A stretch of 64,000 nucleotides of DNA from SMWN01 sp965261165 (GTDB lineage Bacteria > Pseudomonadota > Gammaproteobacteria > Eutrophobiales > Eutrophobiaceae), in the NCBI GenBank assembly GCA_965261165.1, contig OZ253445.1:682001-746000 (forward strand), in the 5' to 3' direction. Below, piece by piece: positions 15,790 through 24,364 of this stretch (its first letter is position 1; every line of letters begins with the position of its first letter). The notes below the pieces were generated by a model. The model had not been told where the DNA came from, did not search any database, and saw nothing but the letters and a program-made list of their open reading frames with translations. The translations under genes and the position numbers were made by a program.

Positions 15790-17001
15790 ATGGATAGACA
15801 GTACAAAAACACCCTTGCCACGCATTTTGCCAGCCATCGTCAGATAGCGATGGTATCTGGTGCGCGTCAAGTGGGTAAAACGACTTTGGCGTGCGCTATG
15901 CGTGGCGAGCAGGACACTTGTTACTTGAACTGGGATGATTTCGATGACCGTGAATTGTTGCTACAGGGCACAAAAGCAATCGCACAACATATCGGCTTGG
16001 AGCAATTACAGGCGCATCCGCCGTTGGTGGTGCTGGATGAAATTCATAAATTCGCTCACTGGAAACAACTGCTCAAAGGCTTTTATGACAAATATCAGGG
16101 GCAGTGTCATATTTTGCTAACCGGGAGTGCCCGAATGGATGTCTATAAAAAAGGCGGTGACAGCCTGATGGGGCGATATTTTAACTACCGTTTACATCCG
16201 CTTTCTGTGCGCGAAGTCATCGGCAACATTGGTATGGAAGGCAGCACTGAGATTCAGACACAACAGGCATTGGCGGAGCAGGATTTTACAGCATTATTGG
16301 TCTGGGGCGGGTTTCCGGAGCCTTTTCTTAAAAGAGATAGACGGTTTTTTAACCGCTGGAGCAAACTACGCCAACAGCAGTTATTACAAGAAGATGTTCG
16401 TGAGTTGACCAAAATTCATGAACTGGGACAGCTCGAAATGCTGGCAGTTTTGCTTAAAAATCAAGTCGGTCAGCTAACGGCTTATAGCAGTTTGGCAAAA
16501 AAAGTACGGGTGTCGGTGGATACGGTGCGCCGCTGGCTGGGCGTTTTAGAGGCGATGTATTATTGCTATGCAATCCGTCCTTGGACAAAAAATATCACCC
16601 GCTCTTTGTTAAAGGAGCCTAAATACTATCTGTGGGATTGGTCGCAATGCACGGATGTCGGCACCAGAAATGAAAATTTTATTGCTTCACATTTATTAAA
16701 AGCGGTGCATTATTGGAGCGATACCGGGCTTGGAGATTACGGTTTGTATTTTCTGCGGGATAAAGAAAAAAGAGAGGTTGATTTTTTAGTCGCCAAAGAT
16801 GATGTGCCGTGGTTTATCGTGGAAGTCAAATCCACTATGGAGCAACCGCTTTCCAGCAGTCTGAAGGTGTTTGCAAAACAGCTCAAGGTGCAGCATGTGT
16901 TTCAGATTGGGATTGACGGCGCGTTTATTGATAAAAATGTCTTTGACATAAAACGCCCGATAATCGTACCCGCCAAAACCTTTTTATCGCAACTGGTGTA
17001 A
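15790..17001 (+). CDS. AAA_14 / DUF4143 ATPase
   Basis: A 403-residue P-loop protein of the large, poorly understood AAA_14-DUF4143 family. Walker A is VSGARQVGKTTLA near residues 22-34, Walker B PLVVLDEIHKF near 77-87, sensor-1-like ILLTGSARMDVYKKGGDSLM near 109. The C-terminal DUF4143 part ends with a nuclease-like fold element: KREVDFLVAKDDVPWFIVEV KS, a D...ExK arrangement near 335-352. Family members are common near toxin-antitoxin and restriction genes, but their function is unknown. The gene has its own palindromic promoter and probably a leaderless mRNA. It lies between HicBA and hsdR. Confidence 0.85.
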   Translation: MDRQYKNTLATHFASHRQIAMVSGARQVGKTTLACAMRGEQDTCYLNWDDFDDRELLLQGTKAIAQHIGLEQLQAHPPLVVLDEIHKFAHWKQLLKGFYDKYQGQCHILLTGSARMDVYKKGGDSLMGRYFNYRLHPLSVREVIGNIGMEGSTEIQTQQALAEQDFTALLVWGGFPEPFLKRDRRFFNRWSKLRQQQLLQEDVRELTKIHELGQLEMLAVLLKNQVGQLTAYSSLAKKVRVSVDTVRRWLGVLEAMYYCYAIRPWTKNITRSLLKEPKYYLWDWSQCTDVGTRNENFIASHLLKAVHYWSDTGLGDYGLYFLRDKEKREVDFLVAKDDVPWFIVEVKSTMEQPLSSSLKVFAKQLKVQHVFQIGIDGAFIDKNVFDIKRPIIVPAKTFLSQLV

Positions 17002-17063
17002 GCAAATAATAATCTTGGCTAAAATAGAAGAGATGGTGCGGGAATCTCCTTCCGAGTCGTGTT

Positions 17064-17290
17064 ATATGTGGGAAACCCTTACGGGTTTGGTTGTTTCACT
17101 GGATTCCTGCTTTCGCAGGAATGACGGAATTGGGTTTGGGAACTGTCCACTGCCAACTGATAACTGCCCACTGTCCAGTCATATGTGGGAAACCCTTACG
17201 GGTTTGGTTGTTTCACTGGATTCCTGCTTTCGCAGGAATGACGGAATTGGGTTTCTTTCACAGTCTCTTCCGCGCGGAATGACGGTGCGG
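17064..17290 (-). repeat. Two palindromic elements, reverse orientation
   Basis: Two direct copies starting at 17064 and 17182: TATGTGGGAAACCCTTACGG, spacer GTTTGGTTGTTTCACTG, then the core GATTCCTGCTTTCGCAGGAA near 17100-17124 and 17218-17242. Between them lies the minisatellite GGAACTGTCCACTGCCAACT. The second ends with CACAGTCTCTTC, the lead in reverse. They fill the gap in front of hsdR. Confidence 0.85.
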
Positions 17291-17330
17291 TTTGGGAACT
17301 GTCCACTGATAACTGATAACAAATAAAGCC

Positions 17331-20300
17331 ATGAGCGCAATCACCGAAGCAGCTCTTGAAAGTGTTACCATAAAACTCCTCGAAGAGCAGGGCTACAGCC
17401 ACTTAACGCCCGAGCAACAAGGGCGGGGGAACCTTGCCGATGTTGTGTTGCGTGCACGGCTTCAAAGTGCGATTGATAAACTCAACCCTGATATTCCCGC
17501 AAGCGCACAAGAACAGGCATTGCGGGAAGTGTTGAATGTGTCGGAGCAAAACCTGATTGACAGCAATCAAGCATTCCATCAGATGCTGACCGATGGCGTC
17601 GGTGTGGAATATCAGAAAAACGGCAACACCGTCGGCGGTAAAGTGTGGCTGGTTGATTTTAAAAATCCATTCAATAATGAATTTCTGGTATGCGATCAAT
17701 TCAGCGTAAGCGATAACAACATCACCCGCCGACCCGATCTTGTGCTGTTGGTCAATGGCTTGCCGCTGGTGGTGATTGAGCTTAAAAATCCAGCGGATGA
17801 AAAGGCGACAGTTAAAAAAGCCTTTACCCAACTACAAAATTATAAAACCGCTATCCCCGCCTTGTTTTGTTATAACGGCGTTTTGGTTGCCTCCGATGGA
17901 CTGGATGCAAAAATGGGTTCACTAAGCGCCGGCTGGTCTCGCTTTATTGCCTGGAAAACCGTTGACGGCAGCAAAGAAGACCCGCGCACCACGCCACAAA
18001 TAGAAACCCTGATAAAAGGACTGTTGCGCCCCGATGTGTTGCTTGATTTGATTAAGCAGTTTTCAGTGTTTGAGAAAACCAAAAAAGAAGATGCTAACAG
18101 CGGTTTGATTAGCACCGAAACGATTAAAAAAATTGCCGCCTATCATCAATACCATGCCGTCAACAAGGCGGTGCAGTCCACTATTCGCGCCATAAAAACG
18201 CCTATCGACGAGGTACAAGACGGGGCGCAAGAAGAGCCTGCCAAGTACGGTTTGCCGACCATTGCCAACCAGCCGAAAGGCGATAAGAAAGTGGGCATTA
18301 TCTGGCATACGCAAGGCAGCGGCAAATCGCTCTCGATGGTGTTTTATGCGGGCAAGCTCATTATCAATGCACAATTAGGCAATCCGACCATCGTGGTGAT
18401 GACCGACCGCAACGACCTTGATGAGCAATTATTTGAAACCTTCGCCAACAGCAAACAATTATTACGACAAACGCCGGTGCAGGCGAGCAGTCGCGCAGAC
18501 CTGAAAATGCTTTTACAAACTGCTGGCGGCGGCATTGTGTTTACCACCATTCAGAAATTTTCACCCGAAGCAGTCAACGACCCCCAATCTATCAATGAAA
18601 AAGAGGGGGATTTTGAGTTATTGTCCGAGCGTAGCAATATCATTGTCATGGCGGATGAGGCGCACCGTTCGCAATACGGCTTTGGCGCGAAAACCTTGAT
18701 GAAAAATGAACATGCAGTGACAAAATATGGCTTTGCGAAATATCTCAGAGATGCACTGCCCAATTCCTCATTTATTGGCTTCACTGCCACACCGGTTGAA
18801 AAGGAAGACGCTTCAACGCCGGCTGTGTTTGGTAACTACATTGATGTTTACGATATTGAACAGGCGGTCAAAGACGGTGCTACCGTGCGTATTTATTATG
18901 AATCACGCCTCGTTAAAGTACATCTAAAAGAGGAAGGCAAGGCAAATATAGACGCTGAAATAGAACAGATAACCGAAAATGCGGCAGCGTCTGCCACAGA
19001 AAAAGCCAAGGCAAAATGGGCGCAGGTGGAGGCAATAGTCGGGCATAAAGAACGCCTGCAAGTGCTTGCAAAAGATATTAGTTGCCACTTTGAAGCGCGC
19101 CGCGAAGCCTTTGCTGGCAAGGGCATGATTGTCTGCATGAGTCGCCGCATCGCGGTTGAATTATATGCGGAAATGATCAAACTGCGCCCGGATTGGCACA
19201 CTGATGACAAAAGTCAGGGGCAGATAAAGGTGATTATGACTTCCAGCGCAAGCGACCCGCAAAATTGGCAGGCACATAACACCAGCAAAAATGACAGAAA
19301 AACACTTGGCGACAGGTTCAAAAATCCCAGCGACCCCTTGCAACTGGTTATCGTATGCGATATGTGGTTGACCGGCTTTGACGCGCCCTGTTTGCACACC
19401 ATGTACATTGACAAGTCGATGAACGGGCATAATCTGATGCAGGCAATTTCCCGCGTCAACCGCGTTTATAAGGACAAACCCGGCGGGCTTATCGTTGACT
19501 ATATTGGCATTGCTACGCACTTGAAACAGGCACTCAATACTTACACCGAAAGCGGCGGCAAGGGTGCGCCTGTGCTCAAGCAATCAGAAGCCGTTGCGGT
19601 GTTGCTGGAAAAACACCAAATCGTCGCGCAGATGTTTCATGGCTTTGATTACAAACGCTATTTTTCCGCCGACACCAAAGCGAAAATGAACATCATCCTG
19701 AGCGCGCAAGAACATATTCTAGGCTTGCCAGATGGTAAAAATCGCTTTAGCAAACAAGTTGTTTTGCTGGACAAAGCCTTTGCGCTGTCCGTACCCGCGC
19801 CTGAAGCGCTGAACATTAAAGACGAACTGGGCTTTTTTCAAGCCATCAAAGCACGCTTGAGAAAATTTGAAGCAGACGGAAACGAAAACGGCAGCGGAAA
19901 AAGTGATGCCGAAATAGAAACCGCCGTGCGCCAGCTTGTTGATAGTGCCATAGTAGTGGACGGCGTGATTGATATTTTCGATGCGGCCGGTATTAAAAAA
20001 CCAGAAGTTGAGATTCTTTCCGATGAGTTTCTGGAAGAAATACGCCATATGAAACAAAAGAATCTGGCACTGGAACTACTCAAAAAAATTCTCGGTGATG
20101 AAATAAAAACCCGCACCAAAAAGAATCTGATCAAGAGCAAAAAACTGTCCGCTATGCTGGCTGACGCGATTAAAAAATACCACAATAATTTGTTGACCAC
20201 GGCACAAGTTATCGATGAACTGATTACCATTGCCAAAGAAATAAAAGCCGCCGATAAACGCGGCGAAAATTTGGGCTTAAGCGATGATGAAATTGCGTTT

Positions 20301-20573
20301 TATGATGCCTTGGCGGACAATGAAAACGCCCAACAAGTGCTGGGCGATGACACTCTGCGCGCACTTGCCAGAACATTGGTCACACAAGTCAAAGTCAACA
20401 CCAGCATTGACTGGACACTTAGAACAAGCGTGCGTGCCAGATTGCGCGTTATCGTCAAGCGAATTTTACGCCAATACGGCTATCCGCCGGATCAGCAGCA
20501 ACTGGCGACGGACAATATTTTGCAACAAGCCGAACTTTTCGCCGATGAATGGAGCGTGCAACCGGTTGTGTAA
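17331..20573 (+). CDS. hsdR: Type I restriction enzyme HsdR, DNA translocase/nuclease
   Basis: Motor and nuclease subunit of the type I enzyme. The 1080-residue chain has the N-terminal HSDR_N nuclease RRPDLVLLVNGLPLVVIELK (PD...ExK, residues about 133-152), Walker A HTQGSGKSLSM near 324, the DEAD-box motif MADEAHRSQYGFG near 440, TATPVEKED near 485, and helicase motif VI QAISRVNRVYKD near 705. All key motifs are present, so the enzyme looks intact. The partner genes hsdM and hsdS lie 10-12 kb and 7-8 kb upstream, separated by toxin-antitoxin, RloC-like and repeat DNA; such splitting of hsd operons by passengers is common. A weak inverted repeat AAGCCCG / CGGGCTT at 20573-20618 follows the stop. 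Confidence 0.96.
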   Translation: MSAITEAALESVTIKLLEEQGYSHLTPEQQGRGNLADVVLRARLQSAIDKLNPDIPASAQEQALREVLNVSEQNLIDSNQAFHQMLTDGVGVEYQKNGNTVGGKVWLVDFKNPFNNEFLVCDQFSVSDNNITRRPDLVLLVNGLPLVVIELKNPADEKATVKKAFTQLQNYKTAIPALFCYNGVLVASDGLDAKMGSLSAGWSRFIAWKTVDGSKEDPRTTPQIETLIKGLLRPDVLLDLIKQFSVFEKTKKEDANSGLISTETIKKIAAYHQYHAVNKAVQSTIRAIKTPIDEVQDGAQEEPAKYGLPTIANQPKGDKKVGIIWHTQGSGKSLSMVFYAGKLIINAQLGNPTIVVMTDRNDLDEQLFETFANSKQLLRQTPVQASSRADLKMLLQTAGGGIVFTTIQKFSPEAVNDPQSINEKEGDFELLSERSNIIVMADEAHRSQYGFGAKTLMKNEHAVTKYGFAKYLRDALPNSSFIGFTATPVEKEDASTPAVFGNYIDVYDIEQAVKDGATVRIYYESRLVKVHLKEEGKANIDAEIEQITENAAASATEKAKAKWAQVEAIVGHKERLQVLAKDISCHFEARREAFAGKGMIVCMSRRIAVELYAEMIKLRPDWHTDDKSQGQIKVIMTSSASDPQNWQAHNTSKNDRKTLGDRFKNPSDPLQLVIVCDMWLTGFDAPCLHTMYIDKSMNGHNLMQAISRVNRVYKDKPGGLIVDYIGIATHLKQALNTYTESGGKGAPVLKQSEAVAVLLEKHQIVAQMFHGFDYKRYFSADTKAKMNIILSAQEHILGLPDGKNRFSKQVVLLDKAFALSVPAPEALNIKDELGFFQAIKARLRKFEADGNENGSGKSDAEIETAVRQLVDSAIVVDGVIDIFDAAGIKKPEVEILSDEFLEEIRHMKQKNLALELLKKILGDEIKTRTKKNLIKSKKLSAMLADAIKKYHNNLLTTAQVIDELITIAKEIKAADKRGENLGLSDDEIAFYDALADNENAQQVLGDDTLRALARTLVTQVKVNTSIDWTLRTSVRARLRVIVKRILRQYGYPPDQQQLATDNILQQAELFADEWSVQPVV

Positions 20574-20811
20574 AGCCCGATGGATAGTGCGGCACATTGA
20601 AAACAAGATTACGGGCTTGTCGGAAAATAGAGTTTTTAGCTTGTTGTGAATATTTAAGCTCTTGTTATTAAAAATTTTATTTTCTTAAAATTGAACTGAT
20701 TTTGAATTAACCAACAAGCCCATTACCTATTTGGGGATCTGGGGGGCAATTTATTGATTCAAAGCCTCGAGGAATGTAAAATAGGGCGGATTAAGGTTGT
20801 AGCACGAATCT

Positions 20812-20910
20812 GACGCGCTTGGCGGTAGAGGTGTTCCGGTTATTGTGGTTGGCAATCAAAAATTAAGTGGGTTTAGTGTTGCTGCATTCGAAAATATCTA
20901 TAACCGATAA
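20812..20910 (+). pseudogene. C-terminal remnant of a glutaredoxin-like protein
   Basis: The frame reads DALGGRGVPVIVVGNQKLSG then FSVAAFENIYNR and stop. GRGVPV and GxxxxGF are typical of the second half of glutaredoxin-fold proteins. No start or CxxC is left; the upstream part is missing. Confidence 0.5.
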
Positions 20911-20927
20911 AATACAATTTATTTCAT

Positions 20928-21174
20928 ATGATCTTACAAGCTAAAACCAGACAGGATATAGAAGCCATTGTTGCCTTGGGAGAAATAATCTGGAACCAAC
21001 ATTAACGTACCGATTATCGGTCAAGCGCAGGTTGACTATATGCTGGAAAAGTTTCAATCGGTAACGGCATTGACAGATCAGATAGACCATCAGCAATATC
21101 ACTATTTCATGATAAAAATAGATGAACAGCTAGTAGGCTATAACTGGGGAGTTATAACCGAATCTGGTGTTTAG
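20928..21174 (+). pseudogene. GNAT acetyltransferase, frameshifted and truncated
   Basis: The N-terminal part of a GNAT-type N-acetyltransferase starts at ATG 20928 (MILQAKTRQDIEAIVALGEI IW). An extra A in the TAAC at 21003-21006 breaks the frame at NQH; in the next frame it goes on VPIIGQAQVDYMLEKFQSVT to KIDEQLVGYNWGV and a stop at 21172. Restoring one base gives NQHYVPIIG, the expected sequence. The acetyl-CoA-binding half is absent, so the gene is dead. Confidence 0.7.
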
Positions 21175-21246
21175 GCAATTGAAAAAAGCGGCGTATCTGG
21201 TTGATTGGAAGTTACCACAATCAAGCAACCCCTAGGACACGCCACC

Positions 21247-21381
21247 ATGAGCAAGAATAACGTGATCGAATTTGCAGGTCGAGAAGCGAGTGCAGCCCCA
21301 TTGAGTGAATTACTCCAGGCCGGCGCACAGAAACTGCTCTACCAGGCGGTCGAGGCCGAGCGGTATGCCTGTCTTGATTAA
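21247..21381 (+). mobile_element. IS256-family transposase, N-terminal fragment
   Basis: A 44-residue frame with NNVIEFAGREASAAPLSELL and QAGAQKLLYQAVEAERYACL, then stop. The LLxxGAxxLLxxAVEAE pattern is the conserved start of IS256-type (mutator) transposases. All catalytic parts are missing. About 60 bases upstream may be part of the left end. Confidence 0.65.
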
Positions 21382-21444
21382 ATAACCCGCATTCTCTTTT
21401 AGATCAGACAGATAAAACCCAAATTAGGATTTCACCAAGAGTGG

Positions 21445-21478
21445 TATACGAACAAAGATATACGACACCGTTCGTATA
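21445..21478. promoter_or_regulatory. Inverted repeat TATACGAAC ... GTTCGTATA
   Basis: Perfect 9-bp arms at 21445-21453 and 21470-21478, with ATATACGACAC between them. The same TACGAC motif recurs in the palindrome at 21593. This looks like an operator cluster in front of the first cassette gene. Confidence 0.45.
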
Positions 21479-21592
21479 TCAATCGTGATAAAGTATTGCA
21501 ACACACACCAACGCCTTGATAAAAGGAGGGAAGAAGCCTATAATACTATACTGCCCAAACACCTCCCCGATAAATTTACAACCACCGTAATA

Positions 21593-21608
21593 TACGACAC
21601 GTGTCGTA
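21593..21608. promoter_or_regulatory. Perfect 16-bp palindrome TACGACACGTGTCGTA
   Basis: Perfect inverted repeat 37 bases before the GTG start at 21645. It shares TACGACAC with the sequence at 21461-21468. Likely a repressor-binding site; the regulator is not identified in the window. Confidence 0.5.
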
Positions 21609-21644
21609 GAAGAAACTGTATGAGTTGGTCAAATAGGAGATACC

Positions 21645-22040
21645 GTGCCTAAACGAACGACTGCAACAAAAGATGGAACACATCAAGCTCTCAAAAACAC
21701 TTCATTTGAGAGCCTTGTAATTAGTTGGTTAATGCAAGATGGCTGGCAGGTATTCTCCCCTGTTTTGGATTACGGCCATCAAACAGATATTCTCATTTCA
21801 GATGGCCCTAACTATTATCGCATCCAAATAAAAACAATAGAGGCATCCGGAGAGGACCGCAAAATGGAAAACCGCTGGAAGGATAGTGATGTAGACGTTA
21901 TTGTTGCTTTTGTGCGTAATGCTAACTGGGGTTATGTAATGCCAGCTTTCTCTCAAAATTGTCGGAAGTTAAATCACGAGGGACACAATAAATTTATCCA
22001 AGGCAAAAAAGAATTTCTTAAGGCTTTCCACACATTATGA
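21645..22040 (+). CDS. PD-(D/E)XK endonuclease-like protein, first cassette gene
   Basis: A 131-residue protein. The core SPVLDYGHQTDILISDGPNY followed by RIQIKT matches the D...(Q/E)xK pattern of the small PD-(D/E)XK group related to group-I-intron-associated endonucleases (PDDEXK_5). The GTG start at 21645 is chosen because AGGAG lies five bases upstream. A clear attC-like hairpin begins four bases after the stop, the usual arrangement in integron gene cassettes. The palindrome at 21593-21608 probably regulates it. Function is inferred to be a nuclease, perhaps defensive; the target is unknown. Confidence 0.72.
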   Translation: MPKRTTATKDGTHQALKNTSFESLVISWLMQDGWQVFSPVLDYGHQTDILISDGPNYYRIQIKTIEASGEDRKMENRWKDSDVDVIVAFVRNANWGYVMPAFSQNCRKLNHEGHNKFIQGKKEFLKAFHTL

Positions 22041-22043
22041 AAC

Positions 22044-22118
22044 TCATAACAAACGCATGCAGTCGGATCAGCAAACCGCTACGTGCTTTGTTGACCTCTG
22101 ATGCGAGGCGTTATGTGA
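22044..22118 (+). other. attC-like recombination site 1
   Basis: Starts TCATAAC and ends GCGTTATGTGA, complementary outer boxes. Inside, CGCATGCAG faces CTGATGCG and GGATCAGCAAA faces TTTGTTGACC, forming a long imperfect hairpin of about 75 bases with bulges, as in integron attC sites. It follows directly after the stop of the upstream gene. Confidence 0.7.
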
Positions 22119-22250
22119 TTGGTTTTGTAACCTGTTGATTTGTATCAAATAAATCAATTGTCGCAGAAAATCTCCTAAAGACCTATCTCCCTAAATCCTG
22201 TAAAATACCGACCCATAGCGGACGTTTGAAAGTATTTCTAGGGGTGTGAA

Positions 22251-23540
22251 TTGAGTAATAGACCTATTGCGATTGACTTGTTTGCCGGAGCGGGTGGCTT
22301 AAGTTTGGGGTTAGAGCAGGCCGGATTCGATGTTGCGTGTGCAGTCGAAATTGATCCGGTACACGCATGTGTACATAAATATAATTTCCCTCATTGCAGT
22401 GTTATTGCACAGTCTGTGGAAGATGTTGATGGGAAATACATCCGTAAGGTCTCTGGGCTTGATGCTCGTAGAAAAGTTGATCTGATTGCAGGTGGTGCCC
22501 CTTGCCAAGGTTTTTCCCTCATAGGGCAAAGAGCCTTAGATGATCCAAGAAATTCATTGGTAAAACATTTCATTCGATTGGTTGATGAGATTAAACCTTC
22601 GTACTTCCTATTTGAGAACGTAAAAGGTATTACCGTCGGAAAGCACAAACAAATTCTAAATGAAATTATCGATGAACTAGAGCTAATTGGATACAATGTA
22701 GTGAGCCCATGGAAAGTTCTAAACGCAAAACATTTTGGTGTACCACAGAGCAGGGAGCGACTCTTTTTAATGGGGGCTAAAAGAGGTAATAAGCGACCGG
22801 AATATCCTACTGAATGCGACGAGATCATTACTTGTGAGGATGCTTTGGGAGATATCCCAGATGCTGAGCAGTTTGATGAGCTATTGACTTCTGATGAAGT
22901 CAAATTCAAATACTTAAAAAGAGCTAAAGGTTACTCTGCGCAGCTACGGTGCACTTCAAGCGCTAGTTGGAAATATGGATATAAAAGAAAGTGGAATAAG
23001 CAGATTCTTACTAGTAGCCTCAGAACTGACCACACAGATATATCTAGACGTAGGTTCAAAGAAACTGAGCCAGGTTCAGTCGAAAAGATATCTAGGTTTT
23101 TTAAGCTGTCCAAGAGTGGCGTCTCAAACACCTTAAGGGCTGGTACAGATTCAGCTCGCGGGGCATTTACTAGCCCTCGGCCAATTCATTACGAATATGC
23201 AAGGTGTATAACTGTAAGAGAAATGGCTCGTTTGCATGGCTTTCCTGACTGGTTTCGCTTGCATGAAACAAAGTGGCATGGTGCCCGTCAAATTGGGAAC
23301 GCTGTTCCTCCGCCACTAGCTTATAGTGTTGGGAGAGAGATTATACGCGCAGGCAAATACAACGTTAGCTCTCCTGATGCTACCGTAGAGCTAGGAGATA
23401 AGTCATCGCTAAGCATGGATATGTCTTCAGCTTCAAAATATTGGGGGATAAAATCTCCTATCGCAAAGCGTGATAGAAAAAGCGGTAGCACAAAGCGAAA
23501 GCAAGTGGAAATTGAAACGGAAATGATGAGAGCTGGTTAA
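22251..23540 (+). CDS. DNA (cytosine-5)-methyltransferase
   Basis: Type II R-M modification enzyme that transfers a methyl group to C5 of cytosine. Motif I is IDLFAGAGGLSLGLEQAGF at residues 8-26, the catalytic PCQGFS (motif IV) near 85, ENVKG (VI) near 123, QSRERLFLMGAKRG (VIII) near 171, and ARQIGNAVPPPLA (X) near 345. Length 429 residues. It begins with TTG at 22251 after AGGGGTG. The probable cognate endonuclease gene starts in the TAATG overlap at its end. The pair forms the second unit of the cassette array. Confidence 0.94.
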   Translation: MSNRPIAIDLFAGAGGLSLGLEQAGFDVACAVEIDPVHACVHKYNFPHCSVIAQSVEDVDGKYIRKVSGLDARRKVDLIAGGAPCQGFSLIGQRALDDPRNSLVKHFIRLVDEIKPSYFLFENVKGITVGKHKQILNEIIDELELIGYNVVSPWKVLNAKHFGVPQSRERLFLMGAKRGNKRPEYPTECDEIITCEDALGDIPDAEQFDELLTSDEVKFKYLKRAKGYSAQLRCTSSASWKYGYKRKWNKQILTSSLRTDHTDISRRRFKETEPGSVEKISRFFKLSKSGVSNTLRAGTDSARGAFTSPRPIHYEYARCITVREMARLHGFPDWFRLHETKWHGARQIGNAVPPPLAYSVGREIIRAGKYNVSSPDATVELGDKSSLSMDMSSASKYWGIKSPIAKRDRKSGSTKRKQVEIETEMMRAG

Positions 23541-24346
23541 TGGCAAAGCCTACAAACAGGTATCAGCAGCTAATTGAGAAGATATTCTCGGATAGATTCT
23601 CCTCAATTGAGGAAGAAATACCATTCGAGCGAACAGACTTAGAAACTGTGGCAAAAGAACTGGGAATCGCATTACCCAAGAACTTAGGTGATGTCATTTA
23701 CGCTATCCGATATAGAACACCAATGCCTGAATTGGTTCTTGATACCCAGCCTGAGGGAAAAGAATGGATCATAGAAGGCGCTGGCCGAGCAAAGTACGTA
23801 ATAAAACTAGTCAAAATAAATCGTATTCTACCTAATGTAGATATAGTAACCATAAAAATACCCGATGCAACTCCTGAGATTGTCGGCGAGTACGCTCTTT
23901 CGGATGAGCAGGCACTTTTGGCAAAGGTAAGATATAACCGATTAATCGATATATTCTTGGGACTTACAACTTATTCACTGCAAAACCATTTGCGCGCAAC
24001 TGTAAAAGGTGTGGGGCAAATTGAGATCGATGAAATTTATGTAGGTGTTAATCAATCAGGGTGTCACTACGTGATACCAGTCCAAGCTAAAGGTGGAACT
24101 GACCAGCTCTCGGTAGTACAAACAAAGCAAGATATACATTGCTGTAAAGAAAAGTTTCCCGACCTTATAACAAGAGCTATTTCCACTCAGTTCATGGAAG
24201 ATGACCTGATTGCTCTCTTTGAACTTACTATACAAGATGAACAAATTAAGGTCGTACAAGAGCGGCATTACAGGCTCGTGTGTGGCTCTGATATCAACAA
24301 AGCCGATTTGATTCAATACAGAGAGCAATCAAATATTCGCATCTAA
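23540..24346 (+). CDS. Putative type II restriction endonuclease
   Basis: A 268-residue protein encoded immediately after a C5-methylase with overlapping stop/start (TAATG). It has a probable PD-(D/E)XK motif, IEIDEIYVGVNQSGCHYVIP followed by VQAKGG (D...(E/Q)xK form, residues about 160-185). The N-terminal part KELGIALPKNLGDVIYAIRY resembles winged-helix or DNA-binding segments in other endonucleases. The context makes it the likely partner that cuts at the site protected by the methylase. The recognition sequence cannot be read from the sequence. Confidence 0.75.
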   Translation: MAKPTNRYQQLIEKIFSDRFSSIEEEIPFERTDLETVAKELGIALPKNLGDVIYAIRYRTPMPELVLDTQPEGKEWIIEGAGRAKYVIKLVKINRILPNVDIVTIKIPDATPEIVGEYALSDEQALLAKVRYNRLIDIFLGLTTYSLQNHLRATVKGVGQIEIDEIYVGVNQSGCHYVIPVQAKGGTDQLSVVQTKQDIHCCKEKFPDLITRAISTQFMEDDLIALFELTIQDEQIKVVQERHYRLVCGSDINKADLIQYREQSNIRI

Positions 24347-24364
24347 CGCTGGCGCTAGCTCTCT
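24340..24364 (+). other. Collapsed attC-like junction
   Basis: ATCTAACGC-TG-GCGCTAGCTC keeps both outer boxes of an attC-type site (CTAAC and a mutated GCTAG) but lacks the middle. It lies exactly at the boundary between the endonuclease gene and the next gene, so it may be a deleted attC. Confidence 0.4.

Noticed and set aside
20573..20618. AAGCCCG / CGGGCTT as an hsdR terminator
   Set aside because: The loop is about 32 bases and no T run follows; too weak to call.
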